From Pontibacter sp. SGAir0037 (lineage in GTDB: Bacteria > Bacteroidota > Bacteroidia > Cytophagales > Hymenobacteraceae): DNA of 64,000 nt. The notes beneath the pieces were generated by a model, which did no database searches, was not told the origin of the DNA, and saw only the letters and a list, made by a program, of their open reading frames with translations. How positions within the stretch are numbered: position 1 is the first letter of the stretch; every line of letters begins with the position of its first letter. The stretch covers positions 4,030,001 to 4,094,000 of the forward strand of contig NZ_CP028092.1 in the NCBI RefSeq assembly GCF_005491705.1, written 5' to 3'. The position numbers and the translations under genes are program-made. Positions 18,051-26,498 of this stretch are shown here, piece after piece.

Positions 18051-19151
18051 ATGTCTCAACCACTTTTAAAATCTATATCTCTGCATGGCCTTGAACTGAA
18101 GAACCGTGTAGTAATGGCCCCCATGACACGCAGCAGAGCTACGAACCCTGAGAAGGCGCCAACCGATATACATGTCACCTATTATAGGCAACGCGCCGGA
18201 GCAGGTCTTATTATTTCTGAGGGTTCACAGATATCGGAGCAGGCTGTTGGCTACACGAATACGCCAGGCATACATACTGCAGCCCAGGTAGAAGCTTGGA
18301 AAAAAGTGACGCAGGCCGTGCACGAGGAGGGAGGAAAAATATTTCTGCAACTGTGGCACGTAGGCCGTATGTCGCACCCCGATTTTCACAATGGCAACCT
18401 GCCTGTTGCACCGTCTCCTATAAACCCCGAAAGCAAGTCTTTTACGCCGGAAGGTTTTAAAGACACGGTTACTCCACGAGAACTTACCATTGATGAGATT
18501 AAAGCCATCGTGCAGGACTTTAAACAAGGTGCTCAAAACGCTATAGCAGCAGGATTCGACGGCGTAGAGATACATGCTTCTAACGGTTACCTGCTGCACC
18601 AGTTCTTTGTAACTACAGCCAACAAACGCACTGATGCCTACGGCGGGTCTAAAGAAAACCGCACCCGAATACTTTTCGAAATACTGGATGCCATAAAAGA
18701 AGTAGTGCCAGTCGAGAAAGTGGGGGTACGCCTGAACCCAAGCCTGCACAATCTGTTTGGTATTACCTTAGACGAAAATACCATCCCGACTTACGATTAT
18801 ATTATCGGAAAGCTGAATGAGTACCAACTGGCTTACCTGCACCTGACTGAACCGGGAGCCAATGCAAAAGATGTTCCGCATGCAGAGCCGCAAATTGCCA
18901 AGCGTTACCGCCCCATCTATAAAGGCAACCTGATTATCAACGGCGGCTTTACGCAGGAAACAGGCAATAAAGTAATAGAAGAAGGCGATGCCGATATGGT
19001 AGCCTATGGCGTACCGTTTATTGCTAACCCGGACCTGCCGAAGCGTTTCGAACTGAATGCCGAACTGACACCAGCCGATCCGAACACGTTTTATGTGCCG
19101 GGCATTAAAGGCTATATTGACTATCCTTCACTTGAGGAGGTAGAGAAATAA
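18051..19151 (+). CDS. Alkene reductase of the old yellow enzyme family (NemA-like)
   Basis: The 366-residue FMN barrel protein begins with the flavin-binding VVMAPMTRSRA, has the LQLWHVGRMSHPD segment, the substrate-binding His/Asn pair in EIHASNGYLLHQF, and the NRTRILFEILDAI helix typical of the family. It reduces activated C=C bonds (enones, maleimides, nitro-compounds) with NADPH in the cytosol. Its place after the MarR and aldo-keto reductase genes mirrors electrophile-response operons known elsewhere, such as nemRA. A separate promoter may lie in the repeat-filled spacer. Confidence 0.93.
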   Translation: MSQPLLKSISLHGLELKNRVVMAPMTRSRATNPEKAPTDIHVTYYRQRAGAGLIISEGSQISEQAVGYTNTPGIHTAAQVEAWKKVTQAVHEEGGKIFLQLWHVGRMSHPDFHNGNLPVAPSPINPESKSFTPEGFKDTVTPRELTIDEIKAIVQDFKQGAQNAIAAGFDGVEIHASNGYLLHQFFVTTANKRTDAYGGSKENRTRILFEILDAIKEVVPVEKVGVRLNPSLHNLFGITLDENTIPTYDYIIGKLNEYQLAYLHLTEPGANAKDVPHAEPQIAKRYRPIYKGNLIINGGFTQETGNKVIEEGDADMVAYGVPFIANPDLPKRFELNAELTPADPNTFYVPGIKGYIDYPSLEEVEK

Positions 19152-19178
19152 CAGTTAAAAGAATTTTAAACCTTTTCA

Positions 19179-19217
19179 AGAACAGCCAGTCTCTCTTAAG
19201 CAGAGACTGGCTGTTCT
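19179..19217 (+). terminator. Hairpin terminator after the alkene reductase gene
   Basis: The 16-base arms at 19179-19194 and 19202-19217 (AGAACAGCCAGTCTCT and complement) are perfect around a 7-base loop. No long T run follows, so termination strength is uncertain. Confidence 0.7.
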
Positions 19218-19379
19218 ATGTTACAGCAATTCTACTGCAAAGGGAGGGTAAGCCGGGGCAAAGGCCAAAAAATAAGCTATTCCCATTCGTTTAAATATAT
19301 TTTAAGCTACTTTTACCATTTGCAAACCTGCTCTACAGGCAGGAGGCGGTAATTTTTATCTTAATAACTTCTGAAGCAC

Positions 19380-19865
19380 ATGAAATTAAAGATAAGGACT
19401 GGCTTTGGTTACGATGTTCACCAGCTACAGGAAGGGCTGGATTTCTGGTTAGGTGGCATCAAAATACCACATACCCATGGAGCTTTAGGCCATTCCGATG
19501 CCGATGTACTGATACATGTAATCTGCGACGCACTTTTGGGAGCCGCCAATATGCGCGACATAGGCTATCACTTCTCCGATAAAGACCCCAAGTACAAAGG
19601 CATCGACAGCAAGATTCTGCTAAAAGAGGTGGTGCATTTGCTGGCTATGGAAGGCTTCGAGATTGGCAATATCGATTCTACTATATGCCTGCAGGAGCCG
19701 AAGGTAAACCCACATATACCTGCTATGAAAACCTGCCTGGCTGAGGTTATGAATATTCCGGAAGCAGATATTTCCATTAAAGCCACCACTACAGAGCACC
19801 TTGGCTTCGTTGGTAAAAAGGAGGGCGTGGCTGCCTTTGCTACAGTACTTGTTGTAAAGCAATAA
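19380..19865 (+). CDS. ispF: 2-C-methyl-D-erythritol 2,4-cyclodiphosphate synthase
   Basis: The 161-residue protein has the zinc ligands D12, H14 and H46 in GYDVHQL and ADVLIHVICDALLGAA, the HSDADV motif and the FSDKDPKYKGIDS segment. It cyclises CDP-methylerythritol phosphate in the MEP isoprenoid pathway as a cytosolic trimer. Length is normal. It is 29 bases upstream of the M28 peptidase, which may share its transcript without being part of the pathway. Confidence 0.97.
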   Translation: MKLKIRTGFGYDVHQLQEGLDFWLGGIKIPHTHGALGHSDADVLIHVICDALLGAANMRDIGYHFSDKDPKYKGIDSKILLKEVVHLLAMEGFEIGNIDSTICLQEPKVNPHIPAMKTCLAEVMNIPEADISIKATTTEHLGFVGKKEGVAAFATVLVVKQ

Positions 19866-19894
19866 ACTAATCTAATACTTATACCTGAACACCT

Positions 19895-21535
19895 ATGAAA
19901 TATAATCATTATTATGCGTATGCGGTAATGGCAGCCTTATCGTTTGGCTGCGCTAAAACGCCTACTGCTTCTACTTCGGGCCCTGTTACTGATGTAGCCA
20001 AACTACAGGCAGCGGCTCCGACTTATGCCGCTACTATTACAGCAGCCGACCTGTCTAAGCACCTGCACATTATTGCTTCCGACGAATACGAAGGACGCGA
20101 CACAGGTGAAAAAGGCCAGAAAATGGCCGCAGAATATATTGCCCGTGAGTTTAGAGAAGATGGATTGACAGGACCAGTAAAAAATGGTTCTAACCCCTAC
20201 TACCAGACATTCGACCTGGAGCGCAGCCAGTGGGGCGAAGGCTACATTATGGTAAACGATAAAAAGTTTATGATGGGCCAGGACTTCTTTGTACTGGGAG
20301 CCTCTCCGTACCAGACAGAGCAAGCTACTGAAGTTGTGTTTGCCGGTTACGGGATAGACGATGCAAAGTACTCAGACTATACCAACCTGGATGTAACAGG
20401 CAAAATGGTAGTGGTACTGGCTGGTGAGCCTAAAAACAACCAGGGCAAATTCCTGATCAGCGGTACCGACAAGGCTTCTGATTGGGGCAACGACTTCCGT
20501 AGCAAGCGCAATGCAGCCGCTAAGCGTGGCGCGAAAAGCGTTCTGATTATGACGGGCAGCACCAGCGACGAATTTGTAACTCTTACGCAACGCTACAGAA
20601 GCTACGCCAGCAGACCATCTCTTGGTTTAAAAGCAACAGGACCGGCTCAAACGGCTACTGCTTCTATGTTTATTTCGCCGGCAGTTGGCACCGCCCTTCT
20701 GAATACTACACCTCAGAAAATGCAGGAATATGTGGCAGCGGTTACAAAAGCCGGAAAAGCGACGCCCGGCACTTTCAAATCAGCTGCTAATATCAAGGTT
20801 AAAACAGAGCGTGTAACTTCTGCAGTACCCACCGAAAACGTGTTGGGCTACATTGAGGGCTCTGATAAAAAAGATGAATTAGTGGTGGTAACAGCTCACT
20901 ACGACCACGTTGGTGTAGAAGATGGCGAAGTATTTAACGGCGCAAACGACGATGGTTCCGGTACGGTAGCGGTTATCGAAATAGCGGAAGCTTTTGCAGA
21001 GGCAAAGAAAGCAGGTATGGGCCCACGCCGCAGTATGCTGTTTATGACGGTTACAGGCGAAGAGAAAGGTTTGCTTGGCTCGGAATACTATTCTGAAAAC
21101 CCTGTATTCCCGCTCGAAAACACAGTAGCTGACGTGAACATTGATATGATCGGCCGCATGGACTATGACCATGAAAAGCAAAACGACAGCAACTATATTT
21201 ATGTAATCGGCTCTGATAAACTTTCTTCTGAATTGCACCAGATCAATGAGGAGGCCAACCAGAAGTATGTGAACCTGAAACTGGATTATACTTTTAACGA
21301 TGAAAACGATCCGAACCGTTTCTACTACCGTTCAGACCACTACAACTTTGCTAAAAAAGGTATTCCGATTATCTTCTACTTTAATGGTGTGCACGACGAT
21401 TATCACAAAGCAACCGATACTGTAGATAAGATTATTTTCGAAAGTGCTGAAAAAGTGGCTCGCTTAGCGTTTCATACAGCCTGGGAACTGGCTAACCGCG
21501 AAAACCGCATTGTAGTTGATAGCAACAAAAAATAA
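19895..21535 (+). CDS. M28-family zinc aminopeptidase with PA insert, secreted lipoprotein
   Basis: The 546-residue protein has an N-terminal export signal with a possible lipobox (LSFGC, residue about 19), then a peptidase split by a protease-associated domain (about 110-290). The metal and catalytic residues are in TAHYDHVG, GANDDGSGT, TGEEKGLLGSEYY, VNIDMIGR and YRSDHYNF. M28 enzymes remove N-terminal residues from peptides in the periplasm or at the surface using two zinc ions. It lies after ispF and ends in its own terminator. Confidence 0.9.
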   Translation: MKYNHYYAYAVMAALSFGCAKTPTASTSGPVTDVAKLQAAAPTYAATITAADLSKHLHIIASDEYEGRDTGEKGQKMAAEYIAREFREDGLTGPVKNGSNPYYQTFDLERSQWGEGYIMVNDKKFMMGQDFFVLGASPYQTEQATEVVFAGYGIDDAKYSDYTNLDVTGKMVVVLAGEPKNNQGKFLISGTDKASDWGNDFRSKRNAAAKRGAKSVLIMTGSTSDEFVTLTQRYRSYASRPSLGLKATGPAQTATASMFISPAVGTALLNTTPQKMQEYVAAVTKAGKATPGTFKSAANIKVKTERVTSAVPTENVLGYIEGSDKKDELVVVTAHYDHVGVEDGEVFNGANDDGSGTVAVIEIAEAFAEAKKAGMGPRRSMLFMTVTGEEKGLLGSEYYSENPVFPLENTVADVNIDMIGRMDYDHEKQNDSNYIYVIGSDKLSSELHQINEEANQKYVNLKLDYTFNDENDPNRFYYRSDHYNFAKKGIPIIFYFNGVHDDYHKATDTVDKIIFESAEKVARLAFHTAWELANRENRIVVDSNKK

Positions 21536-21598
21536 TACACTAAGCCTGCTATAACATACGTTAAACATAAAACAGCCACAGACTGATTGGCTTTTGAG

Positions 21599-21628
21599 AA
21601 AACACCCTAACTTTAAGGGTGTTTTTTC
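21599..21628 (+). terminator. Terminator after the M28 peptidase gene
   Basis: AAAACACCCT (21599-21608) and AGGGTGTTTT (21616-21625) pair perfectly around a 7-base loop, and the hairpin ends in a run of T. Confidence 0.9.
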
Positions 21629-21686
21629 TTTTAAACCACACTCCTGATGTAGCCATACTTCAGGAAAGACCGTAGGGAGTATCATT

Positions 21687-23060
21687 ATGAGTAGACTTAA
21701 ACAGTTTTTGCAGGATGCAGAAACAAAAGCATTTGATCCCGCCCACCGCGCAACGATTAAATTCAACATTGGCAAGTACAATACAGCTGTAAAGCGTGGG
21801 CTTACCCAGTACCTCGACCATGAATTAGCCCGTGAGCGTGGCTCTTATATAAAGACAAACGTCATCAACAACCTGGATAAGTACCTGATGGAGTTTGAGG
21901 CTAATTTTACGGCCCGAGGTGGAAAAGTAATCTGGGCTCGGGATGCAGAAGAGGCATTAAAGGAAATTGGCCATATTATGAAGCGCAAACGTGCCCGCTC
22001 GGTTGTAAAATCGAAGTCGATGAGCACGGAAGAGATTCATCTAAACAATTTCCTGGAGAAGAACGGCGTAGAGGTAGTAGAAACTGATCTGGGTGAATAC
22101 ATTGTACAGCTGGCAGAGCAGCGCCCATATCATATTGTAACACCTGCTATGCACATGTCTAAAAAAGACATTGCCGATCTGTTTGTGCGCAAACTCAATA
22201 TCGCCCCTACCGATAACGCCGAGGAACTGGTACTGACGGCCCGTAAGCTGCTGCGCGAGAAGTATACTTCTGCCGAAGTAGGTATAACAGGCGGTAATTT
22301 CCTGATAGCGGATATAGGAGGTGTGGCTGTAACTGAGAACGAAGGAAATGCACGCCTTTCTACCACGTTTCCTAAAACGCATATTGCCATTGTCGGCATT
22401 GAAAAGCTCATTCCCTCCATTATGGACCTGGAGCTGTTCTGGCCCTTGCTCAGCACCAGCGGCACAGGCCAGAACGTAACAGTGTATAATTCTATTTTCA
22501 CCGGGCCTCGTCAGCCACAGGAGAAAGACGGCCCGGAAGAGATGTATGTGATTCTGCTCGACAACGGCCGCACCGAGCTGCTGGCACTGCCGGAGAAACG
22601 CGAAGCATTAAACTGTATTCGCTGTGGTGCCTGCCTGAACATCTGTCCGGTGTATAAGAATATTGGCGGCCATACCTACGAAACAACTTATAGTGGCCCG
22701 ATTGGCTCGGTTATCACACCCCATTTAAATGGTATGGCAGAAAACAAGCACCTAAGCTATGCCAGCTCTCTTTGTGGTGCCTGCACCTCTGTTTGCCCTG
22801 TAAAAATAAACATTCACAACCTGCTGCTGCTTAACCGTAAACAAAGTGTTGATCAGGGCCTGGCAGATAAGCAGGAAAAAACAGCTTTTAAGCTGTGGTT
22901 AAAAGCCATGAAAAGCCGCAGGCTCATGAACATTGCACCATCAAGCCTCAAAAACTTTGTAATCAAACAAGTTACAAAAGATACCTGGAACAAGCGCCGG
23001 GCTCCTATTAAGGTAGCGCCAAAATCCTTTAACCAGATGTGGAAAGAAAGGAAAAAGTAG
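21687..23060 (+). CDS. lutB: Lactate-utilisation iron-sulphur protein LutB
   Basis: The 457-residue protein has an N-terminal LUD domain (about 60-290) and two [4Fe-4S] motifs, CIRCGACLNICP and SLCGACTSVCPVK, followed by a C-terminal helical part. LutB works with LutA and LutC to oxidise L-lactate to pyruvate. Neither lutA nor lutC lies in this window, so the operon is split or LutB acts with a distant LutC. It has its own hairpin downstream. The family assignment is clear; the substrate is by family only. Confidence 0.9.
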   Translation: MSRLKQFLQDAETKAFDPAHRATIKFNIGKYNTAVKRGLTQYLDHELARERGSYIKTNVINNLDKYLMEFEANFTARGGKVIWARDAEEALKEIGHIMKRKRARSVVKSKSMSTEEIHLNNFLEKNGVEVVETDLGEYIVQLAEQRPYHIVTPAMHMSKKDIADLFVRKLNIAPTDNAEELVLTARKLLREKYTSAEVGITGGNFLIADIGGVAVTENEGNARLSTTFPKTHIAIVGIEKLIPSIMDLELFWPLLSTSGTGQNVTVYNSIFTGPRQPQEKDGPEEMYVILLDNGRTELLALPEKREALNCIRCGACLNICPVYKNIGGHTYETTYSGPIGSVITPHLNGMAENKHLSYASSLCGACTSVCPVKINIHNLLLLNRKQSVDQGLADKQEKTAFKLWLKAMKSRRLMNIAPSSLKNFVIKQVTKDTWNKRRAPIKVAPKSFNQMWKERKK

Positions 23061-23077
23061 TTGATGATGTATTTCCG

Positions 23078-23125
23078 GAAGCACAGAGGCCCTACTTTAC
23101 AATGAAAGCAGGGCCTCTGTGCTTC
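23078..23125. terminator. Bidirectional hairpin between lutB and the small barrel gene
   Basis: The 16-base arms at 23078-23093 and 23110-23125 (GAAGCACAGAGGCCCT and its complement) pair perfectly around a 16-base loop between two convergent genes. Confidence 0.8.
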
Positions 23126-23188
23126 TGATAACCACCTTGCTCTCCGGCAACCTTTCCTAAAAAAAGAAGCGGGTGCAGGAGAGTAGCC

Positions 23189-23752
23189 TTAATCTTCCTT
23201 CTTCTTAAAAATCTTCTGAAATATATTCTCCTCCTCCTGCGATGCCTTGCTATTCTTAGACGTTTCTTCTTTTTTGCCAAACGGCCATAAACTCTTCTTT
23301 TTCTTCTTCTCGGGCAGGATCACATACCGGATAGAAACACCAGTTGAAAAGTCTGTCCAGTTTTCGTGGTTGAAATGCACGGCAGGCTGTATATCCGCTG
23401 ACAGTAAAAAAGGCAGCCCATTCACTTTGTACTCTATACCACCAATCACATCCAGACCTGTAAAAGTGCCGTTGTCTTTTAAGTTTCCTACATGCCCGCC
23501 TGCTCCCATATAATAGTTAAAGCGCCTGCCTAGCAAAGGCCTGTGCCACTCGTACAGAGCAGTTCCTCTAAATTCATTAGAGCTCATAGACAAAATACCT
23601 TCTACAGTGCTACGTTCCTGCACTCTCTGCTGTATAGTAATGCCAAACTGATCGCTGTCTAACCTTATACCTGCAGCTGTACGATACACCTGTGCTTCAC
23701 TTCTAAAAGCCACCGCTACTAATACGCATACTATAAGCCAACTCTTCTTCAT
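23189..23752 (-). CDS. Small outer-membrane barrel-like protein with lysine-rich tail
   Basis: I do not recognise the family of this 187-residue protein. It has a signal peptide to about residue 20 (RSEAQV), about eight beta strands with alternating residues (GTALYEWHRPLLGRRFNYYMGAGGHVG, LDVIGGIEYKV, LSADIQPAVHF) and then an unusual basic and acidic tail (about 148-187) with KKKKK, FGKKEE and KKKED. The tail is too charged to be a strand and may extend into the periplasm. It lies convergent to lutB and downstream of arfB on the same strand. Confidence 0.65.
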   Translation of the reverse strand: MKKSWLIVCVLVAVAFRSEAQVYRTAAGIRLDSDQFGITIQQRVQERSTVEGILSMSSNEFRGTALYEWHRPLLGRRFNYYMGAGGHVGNLKDNGTFTGLDVIGGIEYKVNGLPFLLSADIQPAVHFNHENWTDFSTGVSIRYVILPEKKKKKSLWPFGKKEETSKNSKASQEEENIFQKIFKKKED

Positions 23753-23844
23753 TCTAAATTCAGGTTATAATCTATTGTTGCTGTAGAAGCAAATACCTTA
23801 CCTATTGTTTCCAGGTAAACTAAAAATCTGCAAAAGTATTGCCC

Positions 23845-24264
23845 CTAGTAGTCTCCCCTAAACCCACGACCAGCTTTTTTCTCCGACTGCCGCTTTTTAC
23901 TTTCGAGGCGCTGCCTAACAGAAGCGCGTGATGGTTTAGTGGCTTTTCGTTTTTTCTGCTGGGTTAATGCCTGCCTTAGCAGCTCATAAAACCTTTCTTT
24001 ACAACGTTCTTTATTCTGCAACTGGCTACGCTCTGTCTGGCACACCACCTGCAAATAACCTTCGCCGTTGATGCGTTTTTCCAGCTTTTCCTGCACCAGT
24101 GCTTTTTCTTCTTCGCTGAGCAGTTGCGATTTTTCCACATGGAACCTTAGCTCTACCTTCGTTGCCACCTTGTTCACATTCTGTCCGCCAGCACCACCGC
24201 TCCTGGAGGCCTGAAAGGTTAACTCCTGCTCAAAATCCCTTTCTTTCAGATTCATATCGCGCAT
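23845..24264 (-). CDS. arfB: Alternative ribosome-rescue peptidyl-tRNA hydrolase ArfB
   Basis: The 139-residue protein has the release-factor GGQ loop (SGGAGGQNVNKVATKVELRF, residues about 22-41) and a basic C-terminal tail (KKRKATKPSRASVRQRLESKKRQ) that would sit in the empty mRNA channel of stalled ribosomes. It frees nascent chains from non-stop ribosomes. An internal ATG three codons downstream is an equally good start. The gene is divergent from the transducer-like gene at 24390. Confidence 0.93.
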   Translation of the reverse strand: MRDMNLKERDFEQELTFQASRSGGAGGQNVNKVATKVELRFHVEKSQLLSEEEKALVQEKLEKRINGEGYLQVVCQTERSQLQNKERCKERFYELLRQALTQQKKRKATKPSRASVRQRLESKKRQSEKKAGRGFRGDY

Positions 24265-24389
24265 CTTTTAAAAGCCCTGCCTCTTGGGGTTCGTAACCAA
24301 AAGTTTAAATAAAACCGTAAGTATGCAAAAACTGTTGTGTATACAAGAAGTTTTTACGCAACCATTGCAACACCGACAAGAGCAAAACT

Positions 24390-24770
24390 ATGAATAAAGC
24401 AATAGGGCACAAAACCTGGGCAATTGCCGAGGGTTACATTCCTTCTTATGGCACCGGCCCTGAGCCTGCGTTTACCAGCCACGAAACAGCCTGCATCTTA
24501 AACACATCCGATCAGGATGCCACCGTTAGCATCTGGATTTATTTTGAAGATAAAGATCCGATAGGTCCTTACATCCAAAAAGTACCTGCCCGACGCACTA
24601 AGCATCTGCGCTTTAACGACCTGCAGGACCCGCAGCCTGTTCCACGCGATACCGACTATGCCAGTGTTATAGAATCTGACGTGCCCATTGTGGTACAACA
24701 TACCCGCCTGGATTCCCGTCAGTCGGAAAATGCGCTGCTCAGCACAATTGCCTTTCCTGTAAATTCTTAA
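24390..24770 (+). CDS. Sensory-rhodopsin-transducer-like small-molecule-binding protein (ASRT/DUF1362 family)
   Basis: The 126-residue all-beta protein matches the family of the Anabaena sensory rhodopsin transducer: WAIAEGYIP at the start, the core HETACILNTSDQDATVSIWIYFED, then RTKHLRFNDL and the VPIVVQHTRLDSRQ strand. The family forms tetramers and has been proposed to bind small ligands such as sugars. No rhodopsin gene is in the window. It lies 9 bases upstream of two tandem GH13 genes, which fits a sugar-linked role. Its function here is inferred from context. Confidence 0.88.
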   Translation: MNKAIGHKTWAIAEGYIPSYGTGPEPAFTSHETACILNTSDQDATVSIWIYFEDKDPIGPYIQKVPARRTKHLRFNDLQDPQPVPRDTDYASVIESDVPIVVQHTRLDSRQSENALLSTIAFPVNS

Positions 24771-24779
24771 TGCACCCTT

Positions 24780-26441
24780 ATGAGAGAAAAAGACCAATGG
24801 TACAAAGGGGGCATCTGGTACGCCCTTGACATTGAAACCTTTCAGGATACAGATGGCGATGGCAACGGTGACTTTCAGGGGCTGATAGGCCGTCTTGACT
24901 ACCTGGCAACTTTAGGCATTACCTGCATCTGGATATTGCCTTTTTACCCGTCTCCGTTCCGCGATAACGGGTACGATGTAATGGACTATTATAACGTTGA
25001 CAAACGTTTTGGCACTCTAGGTGATTTTGCAGCTTTTGTGCGGGAGGCAAAAGAGAGGGGCATCAGGGTTATCATCGATCTGGTTGTAAACCATACCTCC
25101 GATCAGCACCCCTGGTTCCAGGAGGCAAGACGCGATAAAGCATCAAAATATTATAACTACTACATCTGGCGAAAGAAAAAGCCTAAATCGCCTCATGCAG
25201 AGCCTATGTTTGGAGGCGAAGAAGATAGTATCTGGTCGTATGATGAAGTGGCGAAGGAATATTATCTGCATCGCTTTTACAGCCACCAGCCTGACCTGAA
25301 CATTGTAAACCCTGAGGTTCATAAAGAAATACATAATATAATGGGTTTCTGGCTGGCTTTGGGCGTGGCAGGATTCAGGGTAGATGCAGCGCACATACTG
25401 GTGCAAACAGACCAGGAGGAAAGCAAGGAGCACTTTTATGAGCTGCTCGAAGACATGCGGAGCTATATCAACACGCACAGCCAGGACTGCATACTGCTGG
25501 CAGAGGCCACTGGTCCGCCAGCTATGGTCGGCAACTTCTTTCAGGAAGAGAAGCGTATGCACATGGCCTTCAACTTCCTGATAAACCAGTACTTCTTTCA
25601 TGCCATGGCTATCCAGGAGGCAGCTCCTCTTATAAAAGGCTTCGAAAAACTACCTCCTATTCCGGAAACAGCAACATGGCTAAACTTTCTGCGCCACCAC
25701 GACGAACTTACACTGGTAGACCTGGACAAGAAAGCCCAAGAGGAAATATTTAAAGTATTTGCCCCTGAAAAGGATATGCAGATTTTCGGGCATGGCATCC
25801 GCCGCCGCTTAGCGCCTATGCTACAGAACAACCGGCAGCAACTGGAGCTTGCCTATAGTTTACTGTTTAGCCTGCCCGGCACACCACTAATACAGTATGG
25901 CGCAGAAATAGGCATGGGAGACGATCTATCTTTACCTGGGCGCATCAGTGTAAGAACTGCCATGCAATGGCGCAACACCAAGAACGGCGGTTTTTCTACC
26001 GCTCCGCCCAAAGATTTGGTTCGACCAGCTATATCAGGCGGTGAGTTCGGGTACGAGAAGGTATCTGTAATGGCACAACAAAACGATAACTTCTCATTGC
26101 TTAACTGGATGGAACGCCTGATACGCATCAGAAGGCAATGCCACGAGATCGGGAAAGGGGTATGGGCCGTACTACAAACAGGTCACAAAGCAGTGTTTGC
26201 TCATAGTTGTGCGCTGCAGGCCACCCTGGTTGCTTTTCATAACCTTAGCGATGCTTCTGTATCGTTTAATGCACCTAAAATTATACAGGAAGCGGAGGAA
26301 GTGGTAGAATTGTTCAGCGACCAGAGTTATAGCCTTCCCACTCCTAAAAACGATAAGCTGGAACTGGGCCCCTACGGCTACCGGTGGTTCAGGCTTTCGG
26401 CGGAGAGAAGCCAGGATGAAATCAGAAAAGCAGTAAAATAA
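24780..26441 (+). CDS. GH13 enzyme of the trehalose-synthase type (first of two)
   Basis: The 553-residue TIM-barrel enzyme has the GH13 conserved regions: IIDLVVNHTS, GFRVDAAHI with the nucleophile D202, LLAEATG with the acid/base E242, and FLRHHDEL with D308. The start (WYKGGIWYALDIETFQDTDGDGNGDFQGL) is like trehalose synthase (GH13_16), but region III is ATGPP instead of the usual ANQWP, so its product may differ. No signal peptide is present, so it is cytosolic. A paralogue follows after 57 bases. Substrate is not certain: maltose/trehalose interconversion is the nearest guess. Confidence 0.85.
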   Translation: MREKDQWYKGGIWYALDIETFQDTDGDGNGDFQGLIGRLDYLATLGITCIWILPFYPSPFRDNGYDVMDYYNVDKRFGTLGDFAAFVREAKERGIRVIIDLVVNHTSDQHPWFQEARRDKASKYYNYYIWRKKKPKSPHAEPMFGGEEDSIWSYDEVAKEYYLHRFYSHQPDLNIVNPEVHKEIHNIMGFWLALGVAGFRVDAAHILVQTDQEESKEHFYELLEDMRSYINTHSQDCILLAEATGPPAMVGNFFQEEKRMHMAFNFLINQYFFHAMAIQEAAPLIKGFEKLPPIPETATWLNFLRHHDELTLVDLDKKAQEEIFKVFAPEKDMQIFGHGIRRRLAPMLQNNRQQLELAYSLLFSLPGTPLIQYGAEIGMGDDLSLPGRISVRTAMQWRNTKNGGFSTAPPKDLVRPAISGGEFGYEKVSVMAQQNDNFSLLNWMERLIRIRRQCHEIGKGVWAVLQTGHKAVFAHSCALQATLVAFHNLSDASVSFNAPKIIQEAEEVVELFSDQSYSLPTPKNDKLELGPYGYRWFRLSAERSQDEIRKAVK

Positions 26442-26498
26442 ACCAGAGAATGCACCATAGGCACTGCCAGCACTCCTTTAAACCAACTAACAGAAAAC

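Noticed and set aside
24390..24770. Part of a light-sensing system
   Set aside because: No rhodopsin, retinal-forming enzyme or chemotaxis-type transducer is nearby; the neighbours are sugar enzymes.
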